Position numbers and translations under genes: made by a program. From NCBI GenBank assembly GCA_964035575.1, contig OZ037864.1, positions 248,001 through 312,000 on the forward strand: a stretch of 64,000 nucleotides of DNA, given 5' to 3'. Of this stretch, positions 54,151 through 63,793 are shown one piece after another. The stretch is from Rhynchopus sp. YZ270_cl-10 (Eukaryota > Euglenozoa > Diplonemea > Diplonemida > Diplonemidae). The notes under the pieces were generated by a model that was not told the origin of the DNA, did not search any database, and saw nothing but the letters and a program-made list of their open reading frames with translations. The first letter of the stretch is position 1, and each line of letters begins with the position of its first letter.

Positions 54151-56523
54151 TCAAAAACCACATACGATGTTGATGTGCGTGCTCCGCAGTCGGTCGCTGC
54201 CTGAGTGCGCTGCGGCGCAGCAGGTTCTGCAGTAGCGGAGGGCGCAGTCTTTGCACTCTACCTCAGGCAGCCCACCACAGGTCGAACAGGCCTTGGCGGA
54301 GCCACGCTGGGGTGATACCGCACGACCTCCGACACCTCCAACACCACCACCACCACCCCTCCCTCCCACCGGCGACGTCGGCGGCGACCCTTCCCACGGA
54401 GCCTGCCTCAACCCATACCCAGGCCCCTGCCCATGGTCCCTCTGCTGCAGCCATGCCGGCAGATACGAATCTGCCGTCTTCTCCCTCTGCAGCTCGCGCA
54501 CCCGCTTCTCCAGATGCTCGATCCGCGCACTCTGCACCTCCGCCGCCTTATTCTCTTGGTCCTTCCTCTGCGCCGTCAGCAGACTCTCTGCACGGTACAC
54601 ATCCCACGGCTTGATGATTGTCTGATTGTAGTGGGGTTCATACTCATACTCTGGCGACGGCGAATGCACGCGAACAGGCGCTGGAGGAGCACTGTGCAAC
54701 ACCGGCACCGGCACCGATTGATACGCATACTCAACCGGAGGCGCGACCTTCTGCGGGGACACACTCCGGTAGCTGTTCGGGGACACCAGGAACGCACCGT
54801 GCGGGGTGATTCTGTTATACGACAGCTGGCCTGAGAGCGGCGGCGGCAGTGGCGGGACATATGTGTTCGCTGTATTGAACACCGACGAATCTGGCGGCAC
54901 CTGCAACACATTCCTCGACGCGCCTGCAGGCACAGACAACGTATTAAACGCATACCCCGAAGCAGGGTCACTATACGGAGGATACCGCAGCGGCACACTA
55001 GGCTGTTGATACGCAGGCTGCGGCTGCACCGACCCTCCCCTTGCCGGACTGTTCGACCGCGGTCTATGGTCCGATACATCAAACCGCAATGACACAAACC
55101 CGTCTTCTCTTGGGTACTTCATCCGTTCGTGCACATCACTCACATTTGTCACCGGAAGGTCGTTCACGTGAGTCAACCTCTTTCCCACAAATGCGCCGAC
55201 CCCTTGCCTCTTAGAGGGCGAACCTTTATTGGTCCCTTTTAACGTCATATTTGGGTCTAGCCGCATGCCAAGCTGCTCTTCTCCGTCCAACTCTACACTA
55301 GCCTCATCCACATGAAGGCGTAGACGCACCGAATCGGATCCTTCTATTATGACAGCAATGTCCGACAGCACGGAGACGGGGTGGCCGTTTACGTGGGTGA
55401 TTTTGTAGCCGGTGTACTCCGAGAGCCCGCTGCGGTCTGCAGGGGAGTTAGGCGTGATGCGGCCGATCTTGAGGCCCAGGAGCTCGGCGCCTAGCTTCTC
55501 CCCAGGGTGCTTGCGGATGGTGACCTCCTGCGCCTCGAAGACAAGCATGACTTCATCACCGTCGCCAGCATGTGCTTTGACATCTCCGGTTTGGAACACC
55601 GGATTCCCATTAACCTGTGTAAGACGCCACCCCATAAAAAGATCTGCACCAGAGGTCTCAGCAGGCGACTCCCGCTCAACCCCATCCAGCACCATGTTCT
55701 GCAGACGTAGTCCTAAAGGTTGTCCACGCTGTTTTCTAACCCGGATCATCTTGACACCAGGTGGTAAGCCCGCACTAAGCTGCTCTACGTCACTAAGGTA
55801 TCCTGAAGTGGACCCGTGAAGACCGTCGCGTGAACCACCACCAGCCACTTCAGGCCCTTCGAAGGTGAGGTTGATGAGTGGGATGTCGTGTTCTCCAAAG
55901 CCAGGCACATCGACAACACCGATGTTCGCGTATTGGCGCACCATCCTGCCGCGTTTGTTGTTGAGAACTCGCATTTCTGGGGGGAAAGAAATGCCGGTGA
56001 TGAAGACAGTTTGCCCGGTGGGGCGGGTGCCTCCTAGACCACCGTTTTCATCGTAGGGGGTGGTCGGGAGGTCGACTGCGACGACGAGAACGTCGACGTC
56101 GCCGACCAACGCCTTCATGCCTACAATGGTGGAGACGGCGACGCTGTTGACTGACTTGATGCGCATGCCACGTTGTATCCCTGCACGCGCCGCAGCACCA
56201 CCCGGAACAACCTCCGTCACAACCAGGTCATCGCTGATCGCCCACCCAATCTGCCCCGACTGGTCGCGCACCACCTTATACACCACAGCGATAGGCCCCG
56301 GTGGTGCCTGATGTGCAGCCCGCGGGTCATACTGCGAAGGCATCTTGCTTGGGTGGAAAGGATGTGAAGGATGCCCCACGTGGCTTGGCGGCACCACAAG
56401 TTTTGATGTGTCCCCGAATTTGCGACTCAAATAAGCGTTTTCCGGCCCAGCCTCACGCAGCATAGCATGGTGGAGAGGGGACTGGGGTTTCTGGATAAAG
56501 AGTTTGTTGTTAAAGTATGCCAT
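54151..56523 (-). CDS. Four-PDZ scaffold with coiled coil and C-terminal B-box
   Basis: 790 residues. PDZ-like domains lie at about 77-152, 258-331, 332-405 and 408-483. Each has a degenerate carboxylate loop (for example QPLGLRL, EKLGAEL, EQLGMRL) and the V-N-G/D-x-P-V strand. A Pro/Tyr-rich linker (490-640) follows, then a heptad-like coiled coil (about 645-690) and a Gly/Val-rich spacer. It ends in a B-box-type zinc finger (CSTCG..ECKDC..YCRTCCAAAH, 738-775). PDZ domains bind C-terminal peptides, so a multivalent scaffold is likely. A B-box at the extreme C terminus of a PDZ array is unusual. After STHINI the sequence GTATGTGG resembles this genome's splice donors, so the real end may be VDP (acceptor at 54072) or another short exon. 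The start has an AG acceptor 25 nt upstream (G at 56549). Confidence 0.85.
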   Translation of the reverse strand: MAYFNNKLFIQKPQSPLHHAMLREAGPENAYLSRKFGDTSKLVVPPSHVGHPSHPFHPSKMPSQYDPRAAHQAPPGPIAVVYKVVRDQSGQIGWAISDDLVVTEVVPGGAAARAGIQRGMRIKSVNSVAVSTIVGMKALVGDVDVLVVAVDLPTTPYDENGGLGGTRPTGQTVFITGISFPPEMRVLNNKRGRMVRQYANIGVVDVPGFGEHDIPLINLTFEGPEVAGGGSRDGLHGSTSGYLSDVEQLSAGLPPGVKMIRVRKQRGQPLGLRLQNMVLDGVERESPAETSGADLFMGWRLTQVNGNPVFQTGDVKAHAGDGDEVMLVFEAQEVTIRKHPGEKLGAELLGLKIGRITPNSPADRSGLSEYTGYKITHVNGHPVSVLSDIAVIIEGSDSVRLRLHVDEASVELDGEEQLGMRLDPNMTLKGTNKGSPSKRQGVGAFVGKRLTHVNDLPVTNVSDVHERMKYPREDGFVSLRFDVSDHRPRSNSPARGGSVQPQPAYQQPSVPLRYPPYSDPASGYAFNTLSVPAGASRNVLQVPPDSSVFNTANTYVPPLPPPLSGQLSYNRITPHGAFLVSPNSYRSVSPQKVAPPVEYAYQSVPVPVLHSAPPAPVRVHSPSPEYEYEPHYNQTIIKPWDVYRAESLLTAQRKDQENKAAEVQSARIEHLEKRVRELQREKTADSYLPAWLQQRDHGQGPGYGLRQAPWEGSPPTSPVGGRGGGGGVGGVGGRAVSPQRGSAKACSTCGGLPEVECKDCALRYCRTCCAAAHSGSDRLRSTHINIVCGF

Positions 56524-56549
56524 GGAAAATGATGGAAGATGTCATGAGC

Positions 56550-57149
56550 TGGAAATAAGTGGGCACTGTTGCGCACCGGAGGTCACAAAAAAAGGTGCAA
56601 ATGCCTCGGGGACGCAGACACTGACACTCCGCGGGTTATCGAACACCGGAGTGTTGCGCTTGGGAGTTGCTGACAGGGAAACTGTAAGCAGCTCCGGCAT
56701 GTAAAAAAAAAGACGCTGAACAGAAAATGGACGGAGCACCTGGTATTCCATGTGGGGCGCAATCGTGGCACACTCAGATAGCTATATGTGCGAAATGTGA
56801 AGGGATAGCTCAGACAGAAGAAACGGTGGGGGAGTTGGTGATCAGGGGTTTGGCTTTTCCCGAAGATAGAAGGAGGGCCTTTGTCGCACCCTTTTGTAGT
56901 AGGGATGGAAACCAAAGAAAAAAATGGACACTCGAAAGAAAACTGAACAAAACCCGAACAGGGAACGTTCTTAACACACTTTAAAACACAGCATGGAAAC
57001 AAGGTTTCGACACGGATCCTTTTTCCCCTTTACCCGGGGAAATTTTCTTACTTTGAAAACATATTGACACGAAGCAAAAAACCCCCCCTTCGTGAAACAA
57101 ACCTCCCCCTCCCTCCCCCTTCCCTCCCCCCCGATGAGAAAAAAAAATC
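56550..57149. other. Intergenic with a repeat shared with SIN1 intron 2
   Basis: 56592-56687 matches the repeat in SIN1 intron 2 at 49501-49609. A plus-strand 85-codon frame at 56727-56984 has reasonable composition (CAKCEGIAQTEETVGELV) but no recognisable domain, no acceptor-like leader and the opposite strand. I do not call it a gene. Confidence 0.5.
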
Positions 57150-60100
57150 TCAAAATTCGTACATCGCGGATTGGTTGCGGGCGGTGGTTAGTTCGATGTT
57201 GTGGGGGGAGATCCAGTCGATTTTCATGTGATGGACGTCTGGTGCTGCAAGATCGTTTGACACATGCACACCAGGGGTGTGGATGGATGCGAGAAGCTTG
57301 GGACGGTGCGTGGAGGTGAGGATCGCGAGCAACGGCATCTCCGAAGACCAGATCTTCAGTGCACGCTCCTTTGCGGAGTACGTGGCAATCATATCACCCA
57401 ACGTCGAGAACGACATACAAGACACCTGCGAGCTGTGCGCATCCCACACGAACATCTTCGACCCAGTCTTCATATCCCACACCACAGTCTGCCCACCCAC
57501 ATCACCCACCGCAAGCGACTGCTTCGCCTGGTGAAAAGAGATCATCGGGAACATCTCTACCGCAGTCTTGAGAGCCTGTGTGCTGGTTACCATGCATTTA
57601 TCGCGCAGACGAATGAAATGCGGGTCCAACGCCTTCAACAGCAACAACGCGACCCGAAGCAGATGGGGCACAAACAGACCCGGCTGTTTCTTCATCATCT
57701 GCGAGAGGGCGTGCAAAATACAGTTCTGCGACGGCAAATTGTCGTCCTCCTTCGGAGCCTGCACCTCCGTCAACACAGAGTCCGCAAATTGAAGAAACTG
57801 CGACAAATGATAGAAGCCACACGAAATAAGGGTACGAAACGCAGCCCTCGATGTACTTTGCGGTGTTCCCGTGTAGACTTCTTGAGAGGTTGCAAGAAGG
57901 AGAAGGGTTTTGAGTGCTTCTGTGAAGGTTGCAACGTGGGTGGAGGGGAGCAACGCTGCCCAGAGGTGGAAGGTGTCTCCAAGGTGGTTCAATGCACTGT
58001 TTTGCAGGTTGCTGTTTGCTTCGCCGACGGCGCATGTTGCAAGCCCAAGCAGACCCTTCGCAGCCTGCTGCCCAATGGTCGGCTCCTGCAGCAGCGCCGT
58101 ACACTGGCTTGCCACCACTGCAAGCCCCAGGCTCGCAACAGGGTCCTTCCACACCATCAGCTCCTCGCTCAGCTTCCGCAGCTCTGCGTCTTCAATAAGC
58201 TTGAGCACACCGTTGATCACACAGCGGGCCGCAAATTGGATGTCACGAAGTGGGTCCTGAAGAGAAAGGTGAGGGGGTGTCGTAGTAGAGACATACCTTG
58301 ATTGCCTGCAGGCACCAGAAGAAGTCTGCTTCGAAGAAGTGTGGTTGCATTCGGAGAGTCTGTTTTTGTTTAGTTTTTTTTGATGTGGGTGGGTGAACAA
58401 ACCTGGGGTATCCCTGAGGCGAAATAGTTGATGACTGCCTTGATGACAACTTGGTGTGGTTCAAGCGTTTTGCAGAGTGCGTGGAGTAGTGCGAGCAGAG
58501 TGACGAGGGTCTGGCTTGTCACCATCGGGCTTGTGGAGAAGAGGTAGCTGGTGATGTGCTCGTCGGCATGCAAGGCGCTGTCCTTGCTGGGGCTGATCAT
58601 CCAGGTAGAGAGTTTGATGCCCTTTGCGTCTGAGAAGGAGAGCGTTGCGCCGTCGGGGAAGGGTCTGTCACCTAGGTCAAGGGTCTCACGCAGTTGGGTG
58701 ATTGAGTTGTGTGTGATGCCCTGCAGCAGGTACGACAGAAGCATCTTCGAGAGTCGCACAAAGTGCAGCTTCCTGCCGTCCGTCCCTGCACCCTTACCCG
58801 ACACACTATAGAGGCTCTCAATGAGCTTCGAGACCTGTATCCTCAACACCGCTGCACCAAAGGCAGTGCGGTCCGAGTACGCGCATTCGTCCTTCTCCCC
58901 TAGGTTCCCCATGCCCTCGGCACCACCCACGACGCACACATCTACGTAGTTCACTGTGTCTGTCAGGCTAGTTGCCAATGCAGTGCAGGCCTCGTTCTTT
59001 ACTGTGCGAAGTAGCGTTTCGGAACCCAAGTGCCAGACAAAGGCGGTCAGACGGTTTGCCGTGACAACTACAAAATAGTCAGTGTTCTTGAGGTAGTGCA
59101 CGCCGGCGTAGAGCTGTGCCGCAGAGGGGGCGGAGACCACGCTGTTGGCAGCGTCCTGTGTGTTGCCTGTGTCGAGAAGTGCGCTGTGCTCCATGTTGAC
59201 GTCCTGTGGGGAGTGGTAGTTGCCGCACAGCGAGTAGAGCACCGAGGAGGAGTCCATGAAGGCAAAGGTGCCCTCGGCGCCCACAGTCCAGAGCTCGATT
59301 CTGTGCCGGTCAAGCATGCTCCGTGGTGCGCTGTTGATGCTCAGCGGCGACACGGTGTGGATCACAAACGTCGATATGTTGACATTCCATTCACCCCACT
59401 TCCATGTCTTGATCTCCCCTGAAAGACACGACGTCACAAGCTTCCCATGCGACACCAGCACCCTCGTAATCGATGTGCCATGCGCCTTCCACGACCCACG
59501 CGAGGGAATCGCCTTGTCCATGCCGCCGTCGCTGTCTGTGGTCGCATCTTCAAAAATCACATCCCCTGTGCACAGACCCTTGAACAGCGTCAACATCGAG
59601 TCAGCTTTCGCAGAGCTCGCAGGGATGTGTAGGTACGAATACGTCACTTTCGCAGATGGATTCGCAAATGCTTTTTTCGGCGTATTTTGCGGCGACTCTG
59701 TGTCAGACTCAACGTCAGAGTCAAAGTCAGAGCAGAAGTCGATTTCATCAGAACACGGTTCCGCCTCCCTCTCCTGAAACATCTGCGACGGGGACGGCGT
59801 CAGCTGCTGCTGCGCCGGTGGCAGCACACTGTCACCTCCCCCCCAGGCCCCTGTCTTCTGGTTCTCCTCTATCGCGGCACGGATCTTCTGCCGACTCATC
59901 TTCTCTGCCAACGTCTGCGGCTTCTCTGCTGTACAATCCTCCGCCCCCAGCTCGAACACAAAGAGCTGTTGGTCCGCCACTCTTGCGGCAATGTTGTCCC
60001 GCACCGACACAGGACTCAACGAATCCACCGGACGTCCTTCATCAGGGTACCCTACACCTGCTACACGGAGACGTGCACCACCATCTGCATTAGGCACATA

Positions 60101-61090
60101 ACGAAGCGACCAGCACAACGGCGCTTCGACACACTGCTCTGCCCAAACCAACTGCGGTGCAGACAGAGTAAACGACCCACGACGATCCGAAGAGAGATTG
60201 GCACGGTCCAGCTCAGGCATCGCATACAAATGCACCGCCCCGCTTGAGGAGATGCACGCAATGTGTATCAACAACGCGCCACTCGCTGACGTCACCTCCA
60301 CTGGCACAAAGGCACCCTTTGAGAACACAATCTGCACATCTTTGTCGAGCGCCGTCTTATCCGTCAAACCTATCGACGCAATGGGAGTCGTCTGCACCGC
60401 ATCGCGGTACACCGTACAGCACGTCACCGACACAACCAACGTCAGCGGCAACGAACAGTGGTGGCTGATGTCCACCGGAATCCCCTTCCCCGGGAGCGAC
60501 ACCACAGCGGCCTTCTCTAATGACGCCGTGCCTTCGTCCCCTTCTTTGACGGCCCAATAACGCAGGGTTTTGTCCGGCAGCACTGCAGCAAGCATTGCAC
60601 CGCAGGAGACCATCCCGATGGTGAACCCTGGGGGCGGCACCTCGGTGCGGTGCAAACAGGCAAGGGTGTCGCTGTTGATCACTGTCAGGGTGCAGTTTGT
60701 GTCGCCAACGATAATGTAGGAGAGCTTCAGGTCGGTGTTGGCAACAGACGTCGCGCACTGCGGTGTACGGCCAGAGAGAACGGTGTTGTTAGATAGGAGA
60801 GAGGCACCGTCCCGTGGGTCGCAAAGGACAATGCTGCCGTCCTCATGAAGGCATGCCAGGGCAGGTTGTTTCTTATGCACGCAATCCGCAAGCACAGAGA
60901 CCTTCTTCGGCGCGGACACTACACTGATCAGATGCGCGCTCTTCGTGTCAAAGTGTGTCAACAGCTGGCCCGACCCATCCAGCACCACAGCACGGTCCGT
61001 CTCGGCGCTCACCACAATGTCAGCTGCGCCAGACATGAACCCAGATCGGCTGCTGCTCCAGAACGTCAGCTGTGCTGTCATATCCGCCAT
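57150..61090 (-). CDS. WDR7/rabconnectin-3-beta-like WD40 protein (three exons)
   Basis: Exons 61090-58403, 58359-58297 and 58256-57150 give 1285 residues. N-terminal WD40 repeats form a first propeller (LTFWSSSRSGFMSGAADIVVSAETDRAVVLDGS ...; GEIKTWKWGEWNV near 570). An alpha-helical HEAT-like middle follows (DPLRDIQFAARCVINGV ... LRVALLLLKALDPHFIRLRDKC). Two C-terminal WD repeats end it (SLAVGDVGGQTVVWDMKTG; MIATYSAKERALKIWSSEMPLL). This matches WDR7, which with DMXL proteins (RAVE-like) promotes V-ATPase assembly on endosomal and synaptic membranes. The middle exon encodes TLRMQPHFFEADFFWCLQAIK, which links the two long frames. The start has a CTTTCAG acceptor 30 nt upstream (G at 61121). 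An ancestral paralogue with related architecture cannot be excluded. Confidence 0.88.
58257..58296 (-). other. WDR7-like intron 2 (40 bp)
   Basis: Donor ATCAAG/GTATGT, acceptor CTCTTCAG/GACCCA, phase 0. At 40 bp it is not a multiple of three, so it must be removed to keep the frame. A pyrimidine-rich tail precedes the acceptor. Confidence 0.88.
58360..58402 (-). other. WDR7-like intron 1 (43 bp)
   Basis: Donor CCCCAG/GTTTGT, acceptor AAAAACAG/ACTCTC, phase 0. It contains an ACTAA branch-like sequence close to the acceptor. Unspliced reading ends in SPTHIKKN. Confidence 0.85.
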
Positions 61091-61265
61091 TTTTGGAGGT
61101 AACCCCCCAGGCGCCTTTTTCTGAAAGGCAGTGGATGGGTGAAGGGAGGAGTGATGGGATGGGGGTGGAATGGTAAAGGGGTGGGCGTATTCTTATTTTT
61201 TTCCGGCGCAAATCTACTTCGTTCGTTTAAACTGAAACCTCTTTTAAAAAAGGGGGGGCGTCTTT

Positions 61266-63353
61266 TCACTGCTTTTTCCGCTGTTGAAGCACAACGTCCT
61301 CAAACTGTGGGTTGTAGTTCACCTTATCAATGTAGCTTGCTTTGGTCAGACTGTTTTTACAGTGGATGGCGAATGAGGGGGTGTCTTGGAGGCTTTTGAC
61401 GCGGGAGCCTGTTGTTGTGACTGCGTCTAGGGATGAGAGAAATTCGACGGTTTCGGCATTTTTTGTGAAAAAGAGAAGTTCGCGACAAGCTTCTAGCGAC
61501 AGCTGATCATACGCCTTGAGGAGTTGATAGTACGCCTTTTTTCTGAGAGGCGCTGCGAAGGCGACTACCAGACGGCGGTGATGTGGCCGTGTCTTATCCC
61601 GATAGATTTTTCCAATCTCGACATAGTTATCTGTATTTAATACCCGCAAAGCGCGAAGGGAAAACAACACATTTCTGTTACGTTTCTCCAATTCTGTCAA
61701 CGAAACCAACTCCGAATGAAGCTGCTGTATATTCGACGAACTCCTCTTCAGTGCATGAAACAAAATCCGCAGTGACTTGACAAACGCTACCTCCGACGTA
61801 TGCTTGAAACACTTCTTATCCATCCCCTGCTCTAACAGAATCAACTGTGCAGAACACTTTCCAAAGTCCTCGACATCCCCTTCCTCCAATCCCACCTCCA
61901 CACTGTAATAATAGACGCTCCACGCAAACTCGCTTTTTTCGTGCAGCACCACCAGATCTTGCCGGACTCCCATAAGCTGGGCCTTCACCCAGCTGTACCC
62001 CACACCGGCCAAACGCTTTGCCTTGATATGCTCGAAGGACTTCTTCAGCACCTCCACCGGGCGGACATTGCTTGGGTCCACTGTATCTTCACCTCTGCGG
62101 TACGCCTTCTCGAGCGCCGTACTGAGACCTACCACTGGAGTAGGTGGTGGCGGTGTAGGGGAACGTGACACATCGTCACGCCGTACCGAAACTGAAGGCT
62201 CCTTCTGGAAAACCTTTGTGTCTGAAAGGGGACGGAACCGTGCAGTGTCACTTCGCTGTATGGTGATGCGTGAGTCCTGAGTGTCAATACTTTCTGTAGG
62301 CTTTGTGAAGACCATCCTATCCGAAGGTGTCGGCGACGGAGTAGAAGCTGTACGTGGGCTGTCTGTGAGTGATGTGAGAGGTGCGAGTGTGGTGACGGTG
62401 GGCTTCGTGAAGACGCGTTTCTCGGAGGTGGAGGTGGAGGTGGAGGTAGTGGGTGTGTCGGTCTTGGAGAACACCTTCTTCTCATCAGAGGTGTTGTTAA
62501 ACACCTTTCTCTCGTCGGTGCGCCTGTCATTGAATGTCTTGCTGGCATCGCCAAATGTTTTGTCATCAGAACTGCTGTTGAGAGTTCTGTCATCGTTGCT
62601 GAACGTTCTTCTGTCATCGCTTGATGTACGTCTGTCATCGGAAGCGTTGAACGTCTTTCTCTCAGTGAGAGACCCGTCGTTGTTGAATGTCTTTCTTTCG
62701 TCGTTGCCGAAGCTTCTTCTGTCATCTGAAGTGTTGTCAAAAGTCTTTCTCTCGGTGGCGCTGAACGTTCTTCTGTCATCGAAGGATCTTCTGTCATCGT
62801 TGTTGAACGTTCTTCTGTCATCATTTGATGTACGTCTGTCATCGGAAGCGCTAAACGTTCTTCTATCAGTGAGAGACCTGTCGTCATTGAATGTCTTCCT
62901 TTCGTCGTTGCTGAACGTTCTTCTGTCGAATCTGTCTGAGTTGCTGAACGTTCTGTCATTCATCGACCTTTTTTCCTCTAAGGGTGCTCTGTCTCTATCT
63001 CTGTCTCTGTCCATGTCTCTATCTCTGTCGTTACGGAAGGTCCTTCTGTCTGTCCGTGGCTCGTCTTCTGTGAACACTTTGGCGCGTTTCTGCGCAGGTC
63101 CAGCACCCCCTCCATCACCACCCTCCTTCGAAAACGTACGAAATGCGCGTTGTCCCCTGTCCCTGTCCCTCTCCCCCCTTTCCCGCTCCCTCCCCCACCC
63201 CCCGTCCGCTTCCGGGCTTTCCTCCCGCGGTCGCTTCTTCGCAAATGTCTTCGCAGGTCCTCGAGGTGCTACACCTTCCTTGCTAAACGACAGTGACCGT
63301 GTCCTGGGTTGATCGTCCTCAAGGTCATCCTTGCTGAACACCAGATTGCTCAT
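61266..63353 (-). CDS. SAC3/GANP-family protein, THP3/LENG8-like
   Basis: 695 residues, intronless. The N-terminal 360 residues are low complexity. A degenerate 7-12-residue repeat rich in DRRTFSN, ERKTFNDD and DDRRTS dominates about 120-300, with Arg/Glu stretches before it. The C-terminal third is a SAC3/GANP domain: VKAQLMGVRQDLVVLHEKSEFAWSVY (about 475-500), then CSAQLILLEQG and ALRVLNTDNY. A PCI-like helical end follows (RKKAYYQLLKAYDQLSLEACRELLFF ... YIDKVNYNPQFEDVVLQQ). THP3/LENG8-type proteins act in mRNA splicing and export. The RS-like charged N terminus suits an RNA-processing factor. The ATG at 63353 is preferred over the longer frame; a CACAG acceptor lies 26 nt upstream (G at 63380). 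Confidence 0.85.
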   Translation of the reverse strand: MSNLVFSKDDLEDDQPRTRSLSFSKEGVAPRGPAKTFAKKRPREESPEADGGWGRERERGERDRDRGQRAFRTFSKEGGDGGGAGPAQKRAKVFTEDEPRTDRRTFRNDRDRDMDRDRDRDRAPLEEKRSMNDRTFSNSDRFDRRTFSNDERKTFNDDRSLTDRRTFSASDDRRTSNDDRRTFNNDDRRSFDDRRTFSATERKTFDNTSDDRRSFGNDERKTFNNDGSLTERKTFNASDDRRTSSDDRRTFSNDDRTLNSSSDDKTFGDASKTFNDRRTDERKVFNNTSDEKKVFSKTDTPTTSTSTSTSEKRVFTKPTVTTLAPLTSLTDSPRTASTPSPTPSDRMVFTKPTESIDTQDSRITIQRSDTARFRPLSDTKVFQKEPSVSVRRDDVSRSPTPPPPTPVVGLSTALEKAYRRGEDTVDPSNVRPVEVLKKSFEHIKAKRLAGVGYSWVKAQLMGVRQDLVVLHEKSEFAWSVYYYSVEVGLEEGDVEDFGKCSAQLILLEQGMDKKCFKHTSEVAFVKSLRILFHALKRSSSNIQQLHSELVSLTELEKRNRNVLFSLRALRVLNTDNYVEIGKIYRDKTRPHHRRLVVAFAAPLRKKAYYQLLKAYDQLSLEACRELLFFTKNAETVEFLSSLDAVTTTGSRVKSLQDTPSFAIHCKNSLTKASYIDKVNYNPQFEDVVLQQRKKQ

Positions 63354-63384
63354 TGTTGTGTCTTGCAAGGGGGGGGTCTCTGTG

Positions 63385-63762
63385 TTTAAAAAAAAACGAA
63401 AATATAAAGATTCCACGAATGGAGCTTCTACATGAAAAAGATGCAAAAAGAAAAATCTGTGGTGCGGTTGTGTGGTGTGGGGGGGAAAGGAGGGAACACT
63501 ACGAGCGTCTTTTGGAGGAGAACATTTTACTATTTACTTACCTACAGTGCAGTCCGGTTTAGTTCACTCTGTTACCACGTTTTCTTGTTGTTTTACGTGG
63601 CAGGGTTCCACACCACTCAGGCAGATGGGGGGGAAGTACCCTGCCCTGACCAGCGGTGAGGAAGATGTGTGCGATACAGAGGGATGAACGTAACATTGGT
63701 ATGAAAAGAAAAAGGGGGGGAGAACTGTATTGTTTGTTGCCCGGTTGGGCTTCGCGTGTGTG

Positions 63763-63793
<31 letters not shown>

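Noticed and set aside
56727-56984. Plus-strand 85-codon frame between the PDZ and WDR7-like genes
   Set aside because: Some coding-like composition, but it is short, on the opposite strand, and without a recognisable motif or leader signal.
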